64,000 nucleotides of DNA from Haematobia irritans. Its lineage: Eukaryota > Arthropoda > Insecta > Diptera > Muscidae. Numbering within the stretch: the first letter of the stretch is position 1; each line of letters opens with the position of its first letter. The notes beneath the pieces are model-generated. The model was not told the DNA's origin. It was given only the letters and a program-made list of their open reading frames with translations, and did no database searches. Location: NCBI RefSeq assembly GCF_050003625.1, contig NC_134401.1:89816852-89880851 (forward strand). Direction: 5' to 3'. Shown piece by piece: positions 20,835 to 32,318 of this stretch. Both the position numbers and the translations under genes were made by a program.

Positions 20835-21358
20835 AAAGAACCCAAATTGGGGATCGGTTTCTAGAAACCATAGTTTTTATCCGATTTGCTTGAAATTGGA
20901 AATCTAGAGGTATTTTAGAATCATAAAAAGTTGTGCCGAGTTTGGAGTGTATCGGTCAATGTTTTGGTATAATCCCCATATAGACCAATTTTGCGATTTA
21001 AATTCTTGGCTTCCAGAAGTCGTAGTTGTTACCCGGTTTGTATAAAATTTTTAGGACCACACGTAGCTATACGAAATATGGTGTTTTGGTATAGCCCTCA
21101 GGATTTTAGGATTCCAGGCACCGCAATTTCTATTCGATTTGCCTAAAGTTGCAAATAAAAAGTTACTGCCTAAAGTTCCAAATAAAAAGTTACTGTGTGC
21201 CAAATATGGTGTTTATAGGTCCATTTTTTGGTATAGCCCCCACATAATCCGATCTCCCGATTTGATTTCTTGGGCTTCTAGAAACCCCAATTTTATCCGA
21301 TTTCCCTAAAAATGCATATTTAGAGATAGTTTAGATCCCAAAATAAGTGTGCCGTGTA

Positions 21359-22476
21359 CACTGAAAAAAATATTGTCGTGAGGCCAAAGATTTCATGTCC
21401 TTCAAATACGAATGCAAATTTTGCTTAGCATAGAAGACGCATTTCTCTAATATAAAGTTTTTTTCCTTGTTCAAAAGTCGATAAACTTTTCAATAAAGTC
21501 GATTTTTCTTTATAATTAAGTACTTTTATTTATAAATTGGTATCATAACATAAAATAAAAATTTTTTGGGGTAAAGTCAACTTGACTTTAATAATTCAGA
21601 AAAATTCTCTAAAATTAACCCTTTCACTACCGAAATAAACCTAATGTTAAAAACTTTAATTTTTCTTCTGTTTCTACTTGTACTAACAGCATGTAGAACA
21701 CAAATGGTCATTTTGAGAATCTACCTCAATTACTTCAAGAGCTATATGAGGTTGTTCTGAAATTTTTTGAATTGTGACCAAATGTCCTTACGAAAATAAG
21801 CGCTATTTTACCTATAATATCTTTCAAAGTGTGAGAAAAAATTTAAAAAAAAAAACGAAGTAGTATTGGCCATAGTTTTTGTATTAATGTCCGTATACTA
21901 GAAACATATAGTAGAAAAATTGTCTCAAATTTTCGAATTTTTCGTTTATTGTTAAAGAAGTTTATAAAAATGTATTTTAGTGCTCACCACTATGGAAAAT
22001 ATTTATAGCTCATATACTTTAAATTAACATTGGGAAATAAATCGAAACTAAGTGGGAAAATAGAATTTGGTGTCTTTTTCGAATGTCCTTCTAAGACATC
22101 GGTAGTGAAAGGGTTAATGAAATTTTCTTTAAATTTGTTGCCTTTTTGCATCTCGACTACAAAGCAAAAAATCGTTAAAAAATAGGACATGTTTTTCAAC
22201 ACTTTATTTTAAAGGCATTTTTTACTTGAAACATAGAATAAATTCTACTGGAAGTCGAGTCTAAATTTGAAAAATAAAATTGTCGTTAACTCGTTTTTAA
22301 AGGACTTTGTGGCATATGAAGAAAGCTGAAAAAACGTTTAATTAAAATTTGCTTCCTAGAATCAAGTACAGAAAACCCAATATTAACAGAGAATTGTGTC
22401 TTTGGCTCGGAATCAATACCAAAATTGTTAAAGTAAAGACAAAATCTAGGGAACCGGGCACGCTTTTTTTTCAATG
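21359..22476. mobile_element. CACTG-ended MITE, copy 4, carrying a TTAA MITE
   Basis: Starts CACTGAAAAAAATATTG, ends TTTTTTTTCAATG, TA at 21357-21358 and 22477-22478. Without the inner TTAA element it is about 620 bp and matches the opposite orientation of copy 3. Confidence 0.87.
21620..22113. mobile_element. piggyBac-type MITE (TTAA target)
   Basis: A 494-bp element with perfect 15-bp inverted ends CCCTTTCACTACCGA, flanked by TTAA on both sides (21616-21619 and 22114-22117). TTAA duplication and CCC-starting ends are diagnostic of the piggyBac superfamily. No transposase is encoded. Its interior is AT-rich. It inserted into the CACTG-ended MITE and so is the youngest layer here. Confidence 0.9.
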
Positions 22477-22600
22477 TATGATGCGTATCGGTCCATATTT
22501 TGGTAAAGTCCAGATATGACTTCTTGGGCATCTAAACACCGCATTTTTCTGTGATTTCATCGAAATCTAGAGGCATTTATTTACGTGATATTAAAGATTA

Positions 22601-23128
22601 TGCAGCCTCAATTTTAGGATGCGCAATTTACAAATTTATAAGGAAAAATTTCTTTTAAATAATGAAATTTTAATTGAAATAAAGTGTTTAATCTTTTCTT
22701 CAAAAAATTATTTTATAAGAGCCGTATGTCTTTGAACTAAGGCAAATTTTCCTTAAAGTAAAGAAACACATTTGTGATTTAAAGAAATTGTCCATAAATT
22801 TAGATTTTGATTTAAAATAAAAAATGAATAAATTATAGGCTATGTCTTATTTTGAAAATTTAGCATATTTGGTTTAAAGTTTTATTGGAAGTAAGAAAAT
22901 ATTTTTTACTTTGAAGTATACGATTTGGATTTTTAAACTGACATTTAAAAAGAAGACTGAAATTTAAATTTTTTTGGTCCTAGATTTAAAGCCAGATAGA
23001 TCACTAAAAAATATTTTTTTATTTTAAAGAAGCCACGTCTTTGGCTTGGAATCCATACCAAAATCCTTAAGGGAAGGTCAAAATCTTTAGATCTAAGTAA
23101 ACTTATTTTTTTTTTTTTTGAGTATAGA
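22601..23128. mobile_element. Degenerate AT-rich MITE-like remnant
   Basis: Positions 23036-23128 (TTGGCTTGGAATCCATACCA, AAATCCTTAAGGGAAGGTCA, ...TTTTTTGAGTAT) match short relics at 31420-31495 and 36500-36575. They also resemble the CACTG-ended MITE end. This is likely a related family ending in TTTTTGAGTG. Confidence 0.4.
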
Positions 23129-23912
23129 GTTCCGGTCCACCTAGTGTCTCAAAATTTGTCTCACAACTTGATCATTATTTCGGCTCTAGCCATACAAAAT
23201 TTCAAAGAGTGATCTATAACCGTTCCCAAAATGACGGACATTTTGCTATTTGTGTTATCTCACCCTTTGATGTCATCAGATATTTGTGATACCTTAGTGT
23301 GGGTGGAGGAGAGTGTTCAAATCGGATTCAAACTTTGCATTTGTCTTTGACCGTCAACAAGGCCCTTGAAAGTTTGCTTTCCTGCGATTCCTCCTTCTAT
23401 TTTTGTGCATTCGTTATATGAAATCGAAGCACTGTGCTACGTCGTTTTATAGAATGCTTATGTAATTTTTAGGCGTTAGGTCTTCATCTTCATTTCCTCT
23501 TGGTGTTAAATATTTTGCACAAACTCAGATATCCATGATCGAAATTCGACCATTAACACACTATCCTCCTACATACCGCTACAACACTCCCAGAGTGTTT
23601 ACGAACAAAAAATGACAAGCGGATACGTTGACATATGTTACGGGCCTAACTAAAAACCAAACAGGAAATTTGTTGGCATTCCAAAATAACAAAAAAAATG
23701 ATTTGTTTCAGCTTTGCACTATGTATTTCACGGTTTTCAGAACATAAGTTTTGCTATTAAATTGCAATTAATTTGGTTTTAAATTTCTTGTGTGGTGTCA
23801 TGGTAGCCCTAGAATTAACTCATACACAAGAAAGAGTTATTGGAACCGCAAAAGCTTCCAACACATGATAAGTAAAGGTGTACATATCCAAAATATATTA
23901 AAACAAGTAATA
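23129..23912. other. No gene seen
   Basis: Unique-looking AT-rich DNA without recognised repeat or coding signal. Confidence 0.5.
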
Positions 23913-25705
23913 AAGCAGTAAGTTCGGCCGGGCCGAATCTTAAATACCCACCAACATGAATCAAATATCATAGTTTCCTGTGAAGATTTCAGGGGGATTT
24001 GGTGACAAGCAGATCAGTTCAACCAGTACACATCCCGAAGATAAACTCAAAGATTTTACCTATGAAGACTAAATCAGATTCTGGATTTATAAGACCCATA
24101 TTTGTTTGAGTTTTAGAGGAATCATAAACATCGTGTGCAAGAAAATGAAATGAAAATGAAATAACGCCTTGATTTAAAATCTAACATCTGTAGATTTTTG
24201 CCCCCATTATTTAAATGATTACCGGAAGTAAAATCTGGAAACTATAATTCAGTTTCAAGCAATTTTCATTATCAGTGCACATGGATCGATATTCACCATT
24301 TTCGGCACACCTCTTTATGTTCCTAAAATACTTCTAGATTTAAAATTTCATGGAAATTTGATAAAAATTATGGTTTCTAAAAGCCCAAGAAGTAAAATCG
24401 GGAGATCGGTCTATTTGGGAGATAAACCAAAACATGGACCAATACACGCCATTTTTGTATTGGTTAAGGTCTTAAAATATCTGTAGATTTCTCATTTCAG
24501 GCAAATTGGATAAAAACTACGGATTCTAGAAGCCTAAAAAATAAAATCATTTCTTGCACACCTATTTGCATTCCTAAAAACCTCCAGATTTTCGATTTCA
24601 GGCAAAGTGGACAACAATTACGGTTTCTAGAAGCCCAAAAAGTAATATCGGGAGATCGGTCTATCTGATGGCTATATCAAAACATGGACCTATACTCACC
24701 ATTTTCGGCATACCTTTTTATGGTCCTAAAATACCTCTAGATTTCCAATTTGAGGTAAGTTGGATAAAAACTACGGTTTCTATAAGCCCAAGAATAAAAA
24801 CTGGAGATCGGTCTATATGGAGGCTATATAAAAACATGGTCACCATTTTCGGCACAGTCTTTATTGTTCTAAAATACCTCTAGATTTCCAATTTCAGGCA
24901 AATTGGATAAAAACTACGGATTCTATAAGCCCAAGACCCCAAATCGGGAGATCGGTCTATATGGGGGATATACCAAAACCTGGACCGATACTCACCATTT
25001 TTAGCACACTTCTTTATGGTCCTAAAATACCTCTAGATTTCAAATTTCAACCAAAGTGGATAATAACTACGGATTCTAGAAGCCCAAGAAGTAAAATCGG
25101 TCTATATGGGGGCTATACCTAAACATCAACCGATAGTCACAACAAAACATGGACTGATACTCACCATTTTTGGCACACCTCTTTATGGTGCTAAAATACC
25201 TCTAGATTTCCAATTTGGATAGAAACTATCGATTCTAGAAGCCCTAGAAATATAATCGGGAGATCGGTCTATATGGGGGCTATACCAAAACATGGACCGA
25301 TACTCACCATTTTTGGCACACCTCTTTATGGTGCTAAAATACCTCTAGATTTCCAATTTCAGGCAAATTGGATAGAAACTAAGGTTTTTATAAGCCCAAG
25401 ACCCCAAATCGGGAGGTCGGTTTATATAGGGACTATATCAAAACTTGGACCGATATAGCTCATCTTCGAACAAAAGACGAGTTTGTGCGAAATTTCATCA
25501 CGATTGCTTTATTACTGAAGACTGTAGCGTGATTACAACAGACAGACAGACGGACAGGCGGACATGGCTATATCGTTTTAGAATTTCTCCCTTATCAAAA
25601 ATATATATAATTTATATAGTCGAAGAGCGATATTTCGATGTGTTGCAAACGGAATGATAAACTTATTATACCCCCGTCACCATTCTATGGTGGTGGGTAT
25701 AAAAA
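23913..25705 (+). mobile_element. TR-element F2-b (complete)
   Basis: The head is ACAAGTAATAAAGCAGTAAG then TTCGGCCGGGCCGAA and AAATACCCACCAACATGAAT. The array runs from about 24300 to 25440 with units containing GATCGGTCTATATGGGGGCT and ACTCACCATTTTTGGCACAC. A tail follows with ACAGACAGACAGACGGACAG, a short TA run, the core and the terminal hairpin ACCATTCTATGGTGGTGGGT. Only a few TA units are present here, unlike the relatives at 38343 and 48594. Confidence 0.83.
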
Positions 25706-27107
25706 TGAATATATTTACTAGTACCAGCCATCCGTTTGACTGAGGGTTCTAATTTTTGACGAATTGAATTAATTTTAAATTCAAATTATTTGTATATTAT
25801 TCTTAATTTTTTTTTAATTTTTATTGAATCGGACCTCTTTAAGGTATAGCCTCCCAGATTGGATTTCCGGATCCTCTTGGAGGAGTTTTATCCAATCCGA
25901 TTGAAATTTTGTATGCATTGTCAGTATATGATTTCTAACAATCATGCAAAAAAACAATCGCTTCATAATTACCTTAGGGTAAATGGATCGACCCCATGGT
26001 CGGTACAGAATTAGTCCCTATCATTTCCGTTTTGAATCACAACGACACGCCTTTTTATTCGAATTTCCTAGCTTGATATTTTCATTTTCATTTTAGTATT
26101 CGATAAACTACAGCACAGATAATGAATATTTTCTGGATATTTTAAAACCCCTCCTCAAGGTCATTTGAAAAATAACATTATTTTCTTACATTTTTGTTTA
26201 CCAAATTTACGATTCCACATGTACAGATAATTGAAAAATATGCCAATAATGTAGCAAATATTTTTGAAAAATCATTTTGTTTCATATCTTTATTGATTTT
26301 TGCGTAATGATCATAGCAAATTTGAGTCCATAATTTTGGCCAATAGCCAATTTATTTGTAAAAGAAAGAAATTTGTTTATAACAAAAAATCGAAAAAAAA
26401 ATCTGTACATGACATGCCATAAATTTCAATCAGTAGTTTTTGTTCATATAGATTAAGATAGCAGGAGATAGGAACAACGTTATTCCACTGATAATATTAA
26501 CTCGAATGATAACATGAGGTTAATAATACAAATAGTTGGTTCTAAGTTTTGATATTGAAAATAAAAAATAAATGTGCAAATGAAGCTTTGTTCTTATGAG
26601 CACTTAGGCTCCCCACTATGTGGATAAACGTTATGAAGTTTGGGCATAATTGTATTATTTACTCTGAGTTAACGAATCATACAGAAAACAGTACTACTAC
26701 TTTACTTTATGGGTAAAATTAACTACATCGTTTGAAAATTCAACTAAATTGTTTTCGATTTTTGTAGATTTTCATACCGTTTTAATAAAATAACGGAAAT
26801 TTACTTACATTTGTGTATTTTTAAATAACATTTATGAAATTCTTCCTGCTCATATAAGCAAAAATTAACTAAAATTAAAGAAAGGATCATTGGGGCTAAA
26901 TCACTACCAGTACTTAATTCTTACTATATTTGAGATGTATATGACAATTTCTTCTGCTTTGGTTAGCATTGAACCAATTTGTGTGGTCATTGAAATGTAT
27001 ACCCACGTTTAGTTCATAAAATTTTTGAAACATATATGGACATAGAAAAATTTTTTTGGGCTGTGAAATATTTCATAAACAATAAAAAATATTATTTCGC
27101 AATAAAC
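25706..27107. other. No gene seen; contains an F1 array fragment
   Basis: Positions 25845-25970 are a single degenerate F1 array unit on the minus strand (GGATCCTCTTGGAGGAG, TTTCTAACAATCATGC). The rest is unique-looking AT-rich DNA without coding signal. Confidence 0.5.
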
Positions 27108-27150
27108 ATAGGTTAAGGTTAAGGTTAGGTTAGAGTATTCATTCCATTGT
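27108..27150 (-). mobile_element. LINE/SINE1 3'-tail fragment
   Basis: GGTTAAGGTTAAGGTTAGGTTAG followed by ATTCATTCCATTGTG is a diverged copy of the shared tail of the RNase H LINE and SINE1. It could be a severely 5'-truncated retro-insertion. Confidence 0.5.
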
Positions 27151-27169
27151 GTATTTGTACAATTTGGCG

Positions 27170-27368
<199 letters not shown>

Positions 27369-27372
27369 CTGA

Positions 27373-27437
27373 ACTTTAATTTTTGTTTATTTTTTATTCC
27401 TATTATTAAAGAATAAAAAATAAACAAAAATTAAAGT
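27373..27437. repeat. Perfect 27-bp inverted repeat with 11-nt loop
   Basis: The left arm (27373-27399) starts ACTTTAATTTTTGTTTATTT. The right arm (27411-27437) is its exact reverse complement, beginning GAATAAAAAATAAACAAAAA. The loop is CTATTATTAAA. It lies between the TA tract and the LINE 3' tail. Confidence 0.95.
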
Positions 27438-27440
27438 AAG

Positions 27441-29080
27441 CCGTTAGGTTAGGTTAGGTTAAAGTGGCAGCCCGATTAAGATTCAGGCTCACTTAGACTA
27501 TTCAGTCCATTGTGATACCACATTAACTAAAAGTACTTATTACATATGGGCACTTCTAGTTTTAACCGCTGAACCTTCTTGATTATTTTTCTTTGTTGAA
27601 CCAACCAGATTGTTCCAAAAACAGTAGCAGACTGCTTAAGTTAACGTTTTCCAGATCCGCCAGTAATCTGAAGCTATATGCTCCTAAAAGTTGCTTGCGC
27701 TTTACACAAAATGCAGGACACTCACACAAGAGGTGTTTAATTGATTCTTTTTCCTCCGCATCATGACAGCTCATACAATAGTCATTATACTTCGCGCCAA
27801 TAGTTTTTGCAAAATCGCCTATCAGGCAGCGACCCGTTATAGCAGATATCAGGAGTGATATCTGACGTCTCGAGAACATTAGTATATCTAGTGTGCGGTT
27901 TAAGTTGAAATGGGGCCATATTTGCTTGGTGTCGTTACAACCCTTGCAATTCTCCCATCGAACATTTGCCATCATAACAGCCTTCTCACGTAGCATGAGC
28001 TTGCAGGTAGCTAGGGGCATACCAACAAATTCTAGTTCCCCTGGAATATGTAAGGTAGTCCCTAGCCTTGCCAACTCATCCGCTTCGCAGTTCCCCGGTA
28101 TGTTCCTATGGCCAGGCACCCATATTAGGTGAATATTGTACTGCTCAGCCATCTCATTGAGAGATTTGCGGCAGTCGATGGCCGTTTTCGAGTTGAGGAA
28201 CACAGAGTCCAAGGATTTTATTGCAGGTTGACTGTCTGAGTATATATTAATGCCCACATTTTTTGGAACATTACTTCTCAGCCATTTCGCCACCTCTCTT
28301 ATTGCTAATATTTCAGCCTGAAAAACACTACAGTGATTAGGTAATCTTTTCGCTATTCGAAGTTCCAGATCATTAGAATATACTCCGAACCCCACTTGTC
28401 CATCCAATTTGGAGCCATCAGTGTAGAAATCTATATATTCTTTATTCCCCGGGGTCTGTGTGCACCACGCCTCACTGTTGGGGATTAGAGTCTCAAACTT
28501 CTTGTCGAAAAGTGGACTCGCCAAAGTGTAATCCACTACGTTAGGCACATCTGGCATTATTTTGAGGACAGAACTGTGACCGTAACCTTTTTCCGACCAC
28601 AGCGATAGTTCGCGCAACCGCACAGCCGTTGTTGCAGCTGACTGTTTGGCCAAAATGTCTAAAGGCAATAGATGCAGCACGACATTAAGGGAATTTGCTC
28701 CTGTCTTGCTGAATGCGCCTGAAATACACAAACACGCCATACGCTGAACTTTATCTAAACAAGTCGGTTTCTGAAGTGCCGGCCACCAGACTACAACACC
28801 ATATAGCATTATAGGTCTAACCACTGCCGTGTATAGCCAATGCACAATTTTTGGTTTCAGTCCCCACTTTTTTCCTATTGCCTTTTTGCACGAGTACAAA
28901 GCTACAGTTGCCTTTCTCGCCCTTTCTTCAATATTAAGCTTAAAGTTCAGCTTCCTGTCCAAAATAACGCCAAGGTATTTTGCACATTCACCAAAGGGAA
29001 TTTCAATACCCCCTAAGGAAATAGGCCTAACCGTGGGAGTTTTGCGATCGTTGCAGTACATGACTAATTCTGTCTTTGCC
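27441..29080 (-). mobile_element. RNase H-bearing LINE, copy 2, 5'-truncated
   Basis: The 3' tail at 27441-27470 (TTAGGTTAGG repeats on the plus strand) is followed by a 3' UTR like that of copy 1. The similarity to copy 1 breaks at about 29080, within the RT thumb. The remaining ORF2 is open to the end, so this copy is younger or better kept than copy 1. Confidence 0.88.
27583..29061 (-). CDS. LINE ORF2 C-terminal half: RT thumb, RNase H, Cys/His motif (partial)
   Basis: A 492-residue open frame. Residues 1-110 are the end of the RT domain (ECAKYLGVILDRKL, then VVRPIMLYGVVVWWPAL). RNase H spans about 205-335 with its four acidic residues visible: D about 215 (YTDGSK), E about 250 (FQAEILAI), D about 276 (IYSDSQPAI) and D about 328 (NCEADELA). 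WVPGHRNIPGN precedes the last. A C-terminal C-X2-C...H-X4-C pattern (YCMSCHDAEE...HLLCECPAF) follows at about 420-450, as in I/LOA/R1-type LINEs. The true start is lost by 5' truncation. With no RT catalytic core it cannot act alone. I infer a dead-on-arrival insertion that has not yet decayed. Confidence 0.85.
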   Translation of the reverse strand: MYCNDRKTPTVRPISLGGIEIPFGECAKYLGVILDRKLNFKLNIEERARKATVALYSCKKAIGKKWGLKPKIVHWLYTAVVRPIMLYGVVVWWPALQKPTCLDKVQRMACLCISGAFSKTGANSLNVVLHLLPLDILAKQSAATTAVRLRELSLWSEKGYGHSSVLKIMPDVPNVVDYTLASPLFDKKFETLIPNSEAWCTQTPGNKEYIDFYTDGSKLDGQVGFGVYSNDLELRIAKRLPNHCSVFQAEILAIREVAKWLRSNVPKNVGINIYSDSQPAIKSLDSVFLNSKTAIDCRKSLNEMAEQYNIHLIWVPGHRNIPGNCEADELARLGTTLHIPGELEFVGMPLATCKLMLREKAVMMANVRWENCKGCNDTKQIWPHFNLNRTLDILMFSRRQISLLISAITGRCLIGDFAKTIGAKYNDYCMSCHDAEEKESIKHLLCECPAFCVKRKQLLGAYSFRLLADLENVNLSSLLLFLEQSGWFNKEK

Positions 29081-29499
29081 GTTGCTTTAATTAATTTGAT
29101 TTGAAAGATTTATACATTGCATTATATTGTTGTGTCTGCTTTTTATATTGATATACATTTTGTATTATTATACCCATAGAAAAATTACTTTCCTAAGGAA
29201 CGAAATTTTAGACAAATAAATCCGAATTTGTGAAAAGTGGTATAATGATGTTATCTAATGATTTTTATTTACTTCATAAGAAATATTGTTCCTCAGAAAA
29301 AAATCTTTCAGTATATATATATTTGTGTTAAATTTAATTTGTAAAGTTTATCACTGCAGGATTTTTTTAACGAAATTTGGGACATCTTTTTGAACTATTT
29401 ACATTCTTAAATTTATTGGGGGTTTTTGAATAGAGTCTAGACCAATTTAGGGGTTTTTTTCTTAAGATTTTGGGTGAAGAATCAAAAATCACCTGGCAA
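29081..29499. other. No gene seen
   Basis: AT-rich DNA between the LINE and an F1 array; no motif recognised. Confidence 0.5.
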
Positions 29500-30434
29500 C
29501 ACTGATATGGGTGTAAATCGGGCGAAATTTGCTCCTCCAAGAGGCTCCAAAACCAAATCTCGGGATCGGTTTATATGGGGGCTATATATGATTATGGACT
29601 GATATGGACCACTTTCGGCATGGTTGTTAAATATCATATACTACCACCACGTACAAAATTTCAACCAGATCGGATGAATTTTGCTTCTCCAAAAGGCACC
29701 GGAGGTCAAATCTGGGGAACGGTTTATATGGGTGCTATATATAATTATGGACTGATATGAACCAATTCCTGCATGGTTGTTGGATACCATATACTAACAT
29801 CACGTACCAAATTTCAACCGAATCGGATGAAGTTTGCTCTTCAAAAGGGCTCCGGAGGTCAAATCTGGGGATCGGTTAATATGGGGGCTATATATAATTA
29901 TGGACTGATTTCGACCAATTTTTGCATGGCAATTAGAGACCGTATACTTACACCATGTACCAAATTTCAGCCGGATCGGATGAAATTTGCTTCTCTTAGA
30001 GGGTCTGCAAGCCAAATTTGGGGGTCCGTTTATATGGGGGCTATATATAATTATTGACCGATGTGGACCAATTTTTGCATAGTTGTTAGAAAATAGAAAT
30101 TTGCTTCTCTTAGAGGGTCTGCAAGCCAAATTTGGGGGTCCGTTTATATGAGGGCTATACGTAAAAGTGGATCGATATGGTCCATTTGCAATACCATCCG
30201 ACCAACATCAATAACAACTACTTGCGCCAAGTTTCAAGCCGATAGCTTGTTTCGTTCGGAAATTAGCGTGATTTCAACAGACGGACGGATGGACGGACAT
30301 GCTCAGATCAACTCAGAATTTTACCACGACCCAGAATATATATACTTTATGGGGTCTTAGAGCAATATTTCGATGTGTTACAAACCTAATGACAAAGTTA
30401 ATATACCCCCATCCTATGGTGGAGGGTATAAAAA
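29500..30434 (+). mobile_element. TR-element F1-b, head missing
   Basis: The array starts at about 29520 (CGAAATTTGCTCCTCCAAGA) with four or more units, then ACAGACGGACGGATGGACGG at about 30280, core with short TA run, and terminal hairpin CCCATCCTATGGTGGAGGGTATA. The head and 29-bp repeats are absent, so it is truncated at the left. Confidence 0.8.
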
Positions 30435-30870
30435 TAAATAAATAAATGTATGGTATGATGACAATGAATTACAAATTATTAAAAAATTGAATTAAAATTA
30501 GTAATAGTCAACAGCGATGTAGAAATTTAACAAAAAGTATACATAATACAAAACATAGATAGATAAATAAATAATAATTATAATTAATAATAATGATACA
30601 AATAAATAAGACAGCGAGCAAAAAACAAAATTAGTTAAATATTTAATTTAAAACATTTTTATTAATTAATCAAAGTAATGTGATTTTGCAGTTTAATTTT
30701 AAATTGATTGTAATTACTTGTGTTTCTTAGTTGAGACGTTAGATTGTTCCACAATCGCGTAGTTTATATTAAGAATTGCCTGTCCGATACCAGATAACGT
30801 GTCCTATATGGGATGAGGCAATTGAGTCGATTCGACCGAGTGAAATTGAGTTTTTGATAGATGTACTTTG
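30435..30870 (-). pseudogene. LINE ORF2 C-terminal relic (CR1/Jockey type)
   Basis: On the minus strand one frame reads RSNRLNCLIPYRTRYLVSD, then a stop, then TTRLWNNLTSQLRNT and FKIKLQNHITLIN followed by a stop near 30668. RLWNxLxxxLRNxxxxxxFKxxLxxH is the typical C-terminus of CR1/Jockey-group ORF2. It could belong to the same family as 15049-16800, whose 3' part is missing. The 3' UTR continues to about 30435 with TTTATTTA words. Confidence 0.7.
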
Positions 30871-32318
30871 GTTCCGATGTGAATATTGTCCTCTGGATTT
30901 GAAGTAATTAAAAACAAATTTTATTTTATTTCATAGATTTATTAGGTTCTGAGAAAATTTCCTTGACTTTAATCATTTTTTGTGTACTTTAGTTAAAATA
31001 ACTAACAAAGGTGGAAAGGTGGAGTTATGCAAAAATTTATGCAATTCCAATTTCTTCCTTCAAACTCTGACATTTTCATTAACAAGTGAAAACAAAAACT
31101 AAATTATGTCTAATAAAGAAACCACATAGTGGTCAGGGTATAATAACTTTGATCTACCAGCAATATTGATTTTAGACTCCATGAAATATGTACTCATCGA
31201 CTCAAAATCACCTCCTGAGTCGATATAGCCCTTGATCGTGAACAACAACTTTGAAGAGGTATTAAGCACGTGTTACGCGGTTGTTAGAAAAATCTAGTAT
31301 ACAGTCATATAATTTAAGGTTATTTTTATCAAATTGTACCAGAACAAAATATTATTACTTAATAGTGCAAACAATTATTTTTTGTCACAAAAATGGATCA
31401 AATTACCTATAGTGCTTTGGCTCGAAATCAATACCAAAATCCTTAAGTGAATGTCAAAACCTTTGATTACAAATAACATATTTTTTGAGTGTATGGTAAC
31501 GGGTATAATTTCTAATCTTGTTATTGTTAGCCTCAATTGTGGATCCTATTAAAATGTGATACTTTTTTGCTTTATTGAAATCGATTTTCCATTCGAATTA
31601 TTGATAGTCCTAATGTTGAATTTGTGCTCCAACTTAAGTTGGTTTTAAACATTTTTAAGATAAACAAACGAATGGGCTATAGATTCAGGCCTTAACTTGG
31701 TCTTTGTTGTAAATAGTCCACCGACATTCAAAAATGTTTGCAAATTGTTATTGTTGAAGAACACACGTCAATAAATTAAGCAATAATTCAGCACTTTTCT
31801 ATCTGGTTTGTTTAAAAAGTGCTACAGGAAAAACAAATTTAATTTCCATTTCGAACGGAAAAGAGGAAGATGGAATGAAAAAACAAGCAAACTCATTTAC
31901 ATTGAGTGCTGGCGCGAAATAAATAAAACGCCAACACTGGGCATCTTGACCACGTTAATAGTGATAGCATAGAGTGTGGGGTTATACAATGTGGCCAAAT
32001 AAGTGGCCTCACTCAATTGAGTTCAATCATTTTCTCTATCAGACTATTCGAAGTGTGTCTACTCCCACAGTTATAGAATATGCTGCATATGTACTCGTCC
32101 CAAAGGGGAAATGAACCTCTAGTCATTGTCAAGGTCAATGGTGAACGTTGAGTGATGCGAAAAATATTTGCACGGCGTGCAAAGCCTTCCATGCTCTTTT
32201 TGTTCTATCCAAATGGATTTTAATCAAACAAAATACATTCCAAAAAATATGGAAGCTACTTTACTAACACATAAATGCTAATTTAGAAATTCAAGTTAGA
32301 ACGGATATTTTAAATTAA
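30871..32318. other. No gene seen; scattered repeat relics
   Basis: Short relics only. One is an F3-like word set at about 31135-31225 (AGGGTATAATAACTTTGATC, GAGTCGATATAGCC), another a TTTTTTGAGTGTA MITE-end relic at 31420-31495. The remainder is unique-looking with no coding signal. Confidence 0.45.

Larger units (their letters stand above)
19494..22600 (-). mobile_element. TR-element F2-a, interrupted by three insertions
   Basis: The terminal hairpin region is at 19498-19545 and the core with GTCTTTCTGTCTGTCTGTTG at 19622-19645. Array pieces then lie at 20302-20427, 20835-21358 and 22477-22600, recognisable by GGTATAGCCCCCA and CTCCCGATTT words. The interruptions are a CACTG-ended MITE (19648-20301), a CCCAGC-ended MITE (20428-20834) and a second CACTG-ended MITE (21359-22476) that itself holds a TTAA MITE. 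No head is visible on the right. Confidence 0.75.
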
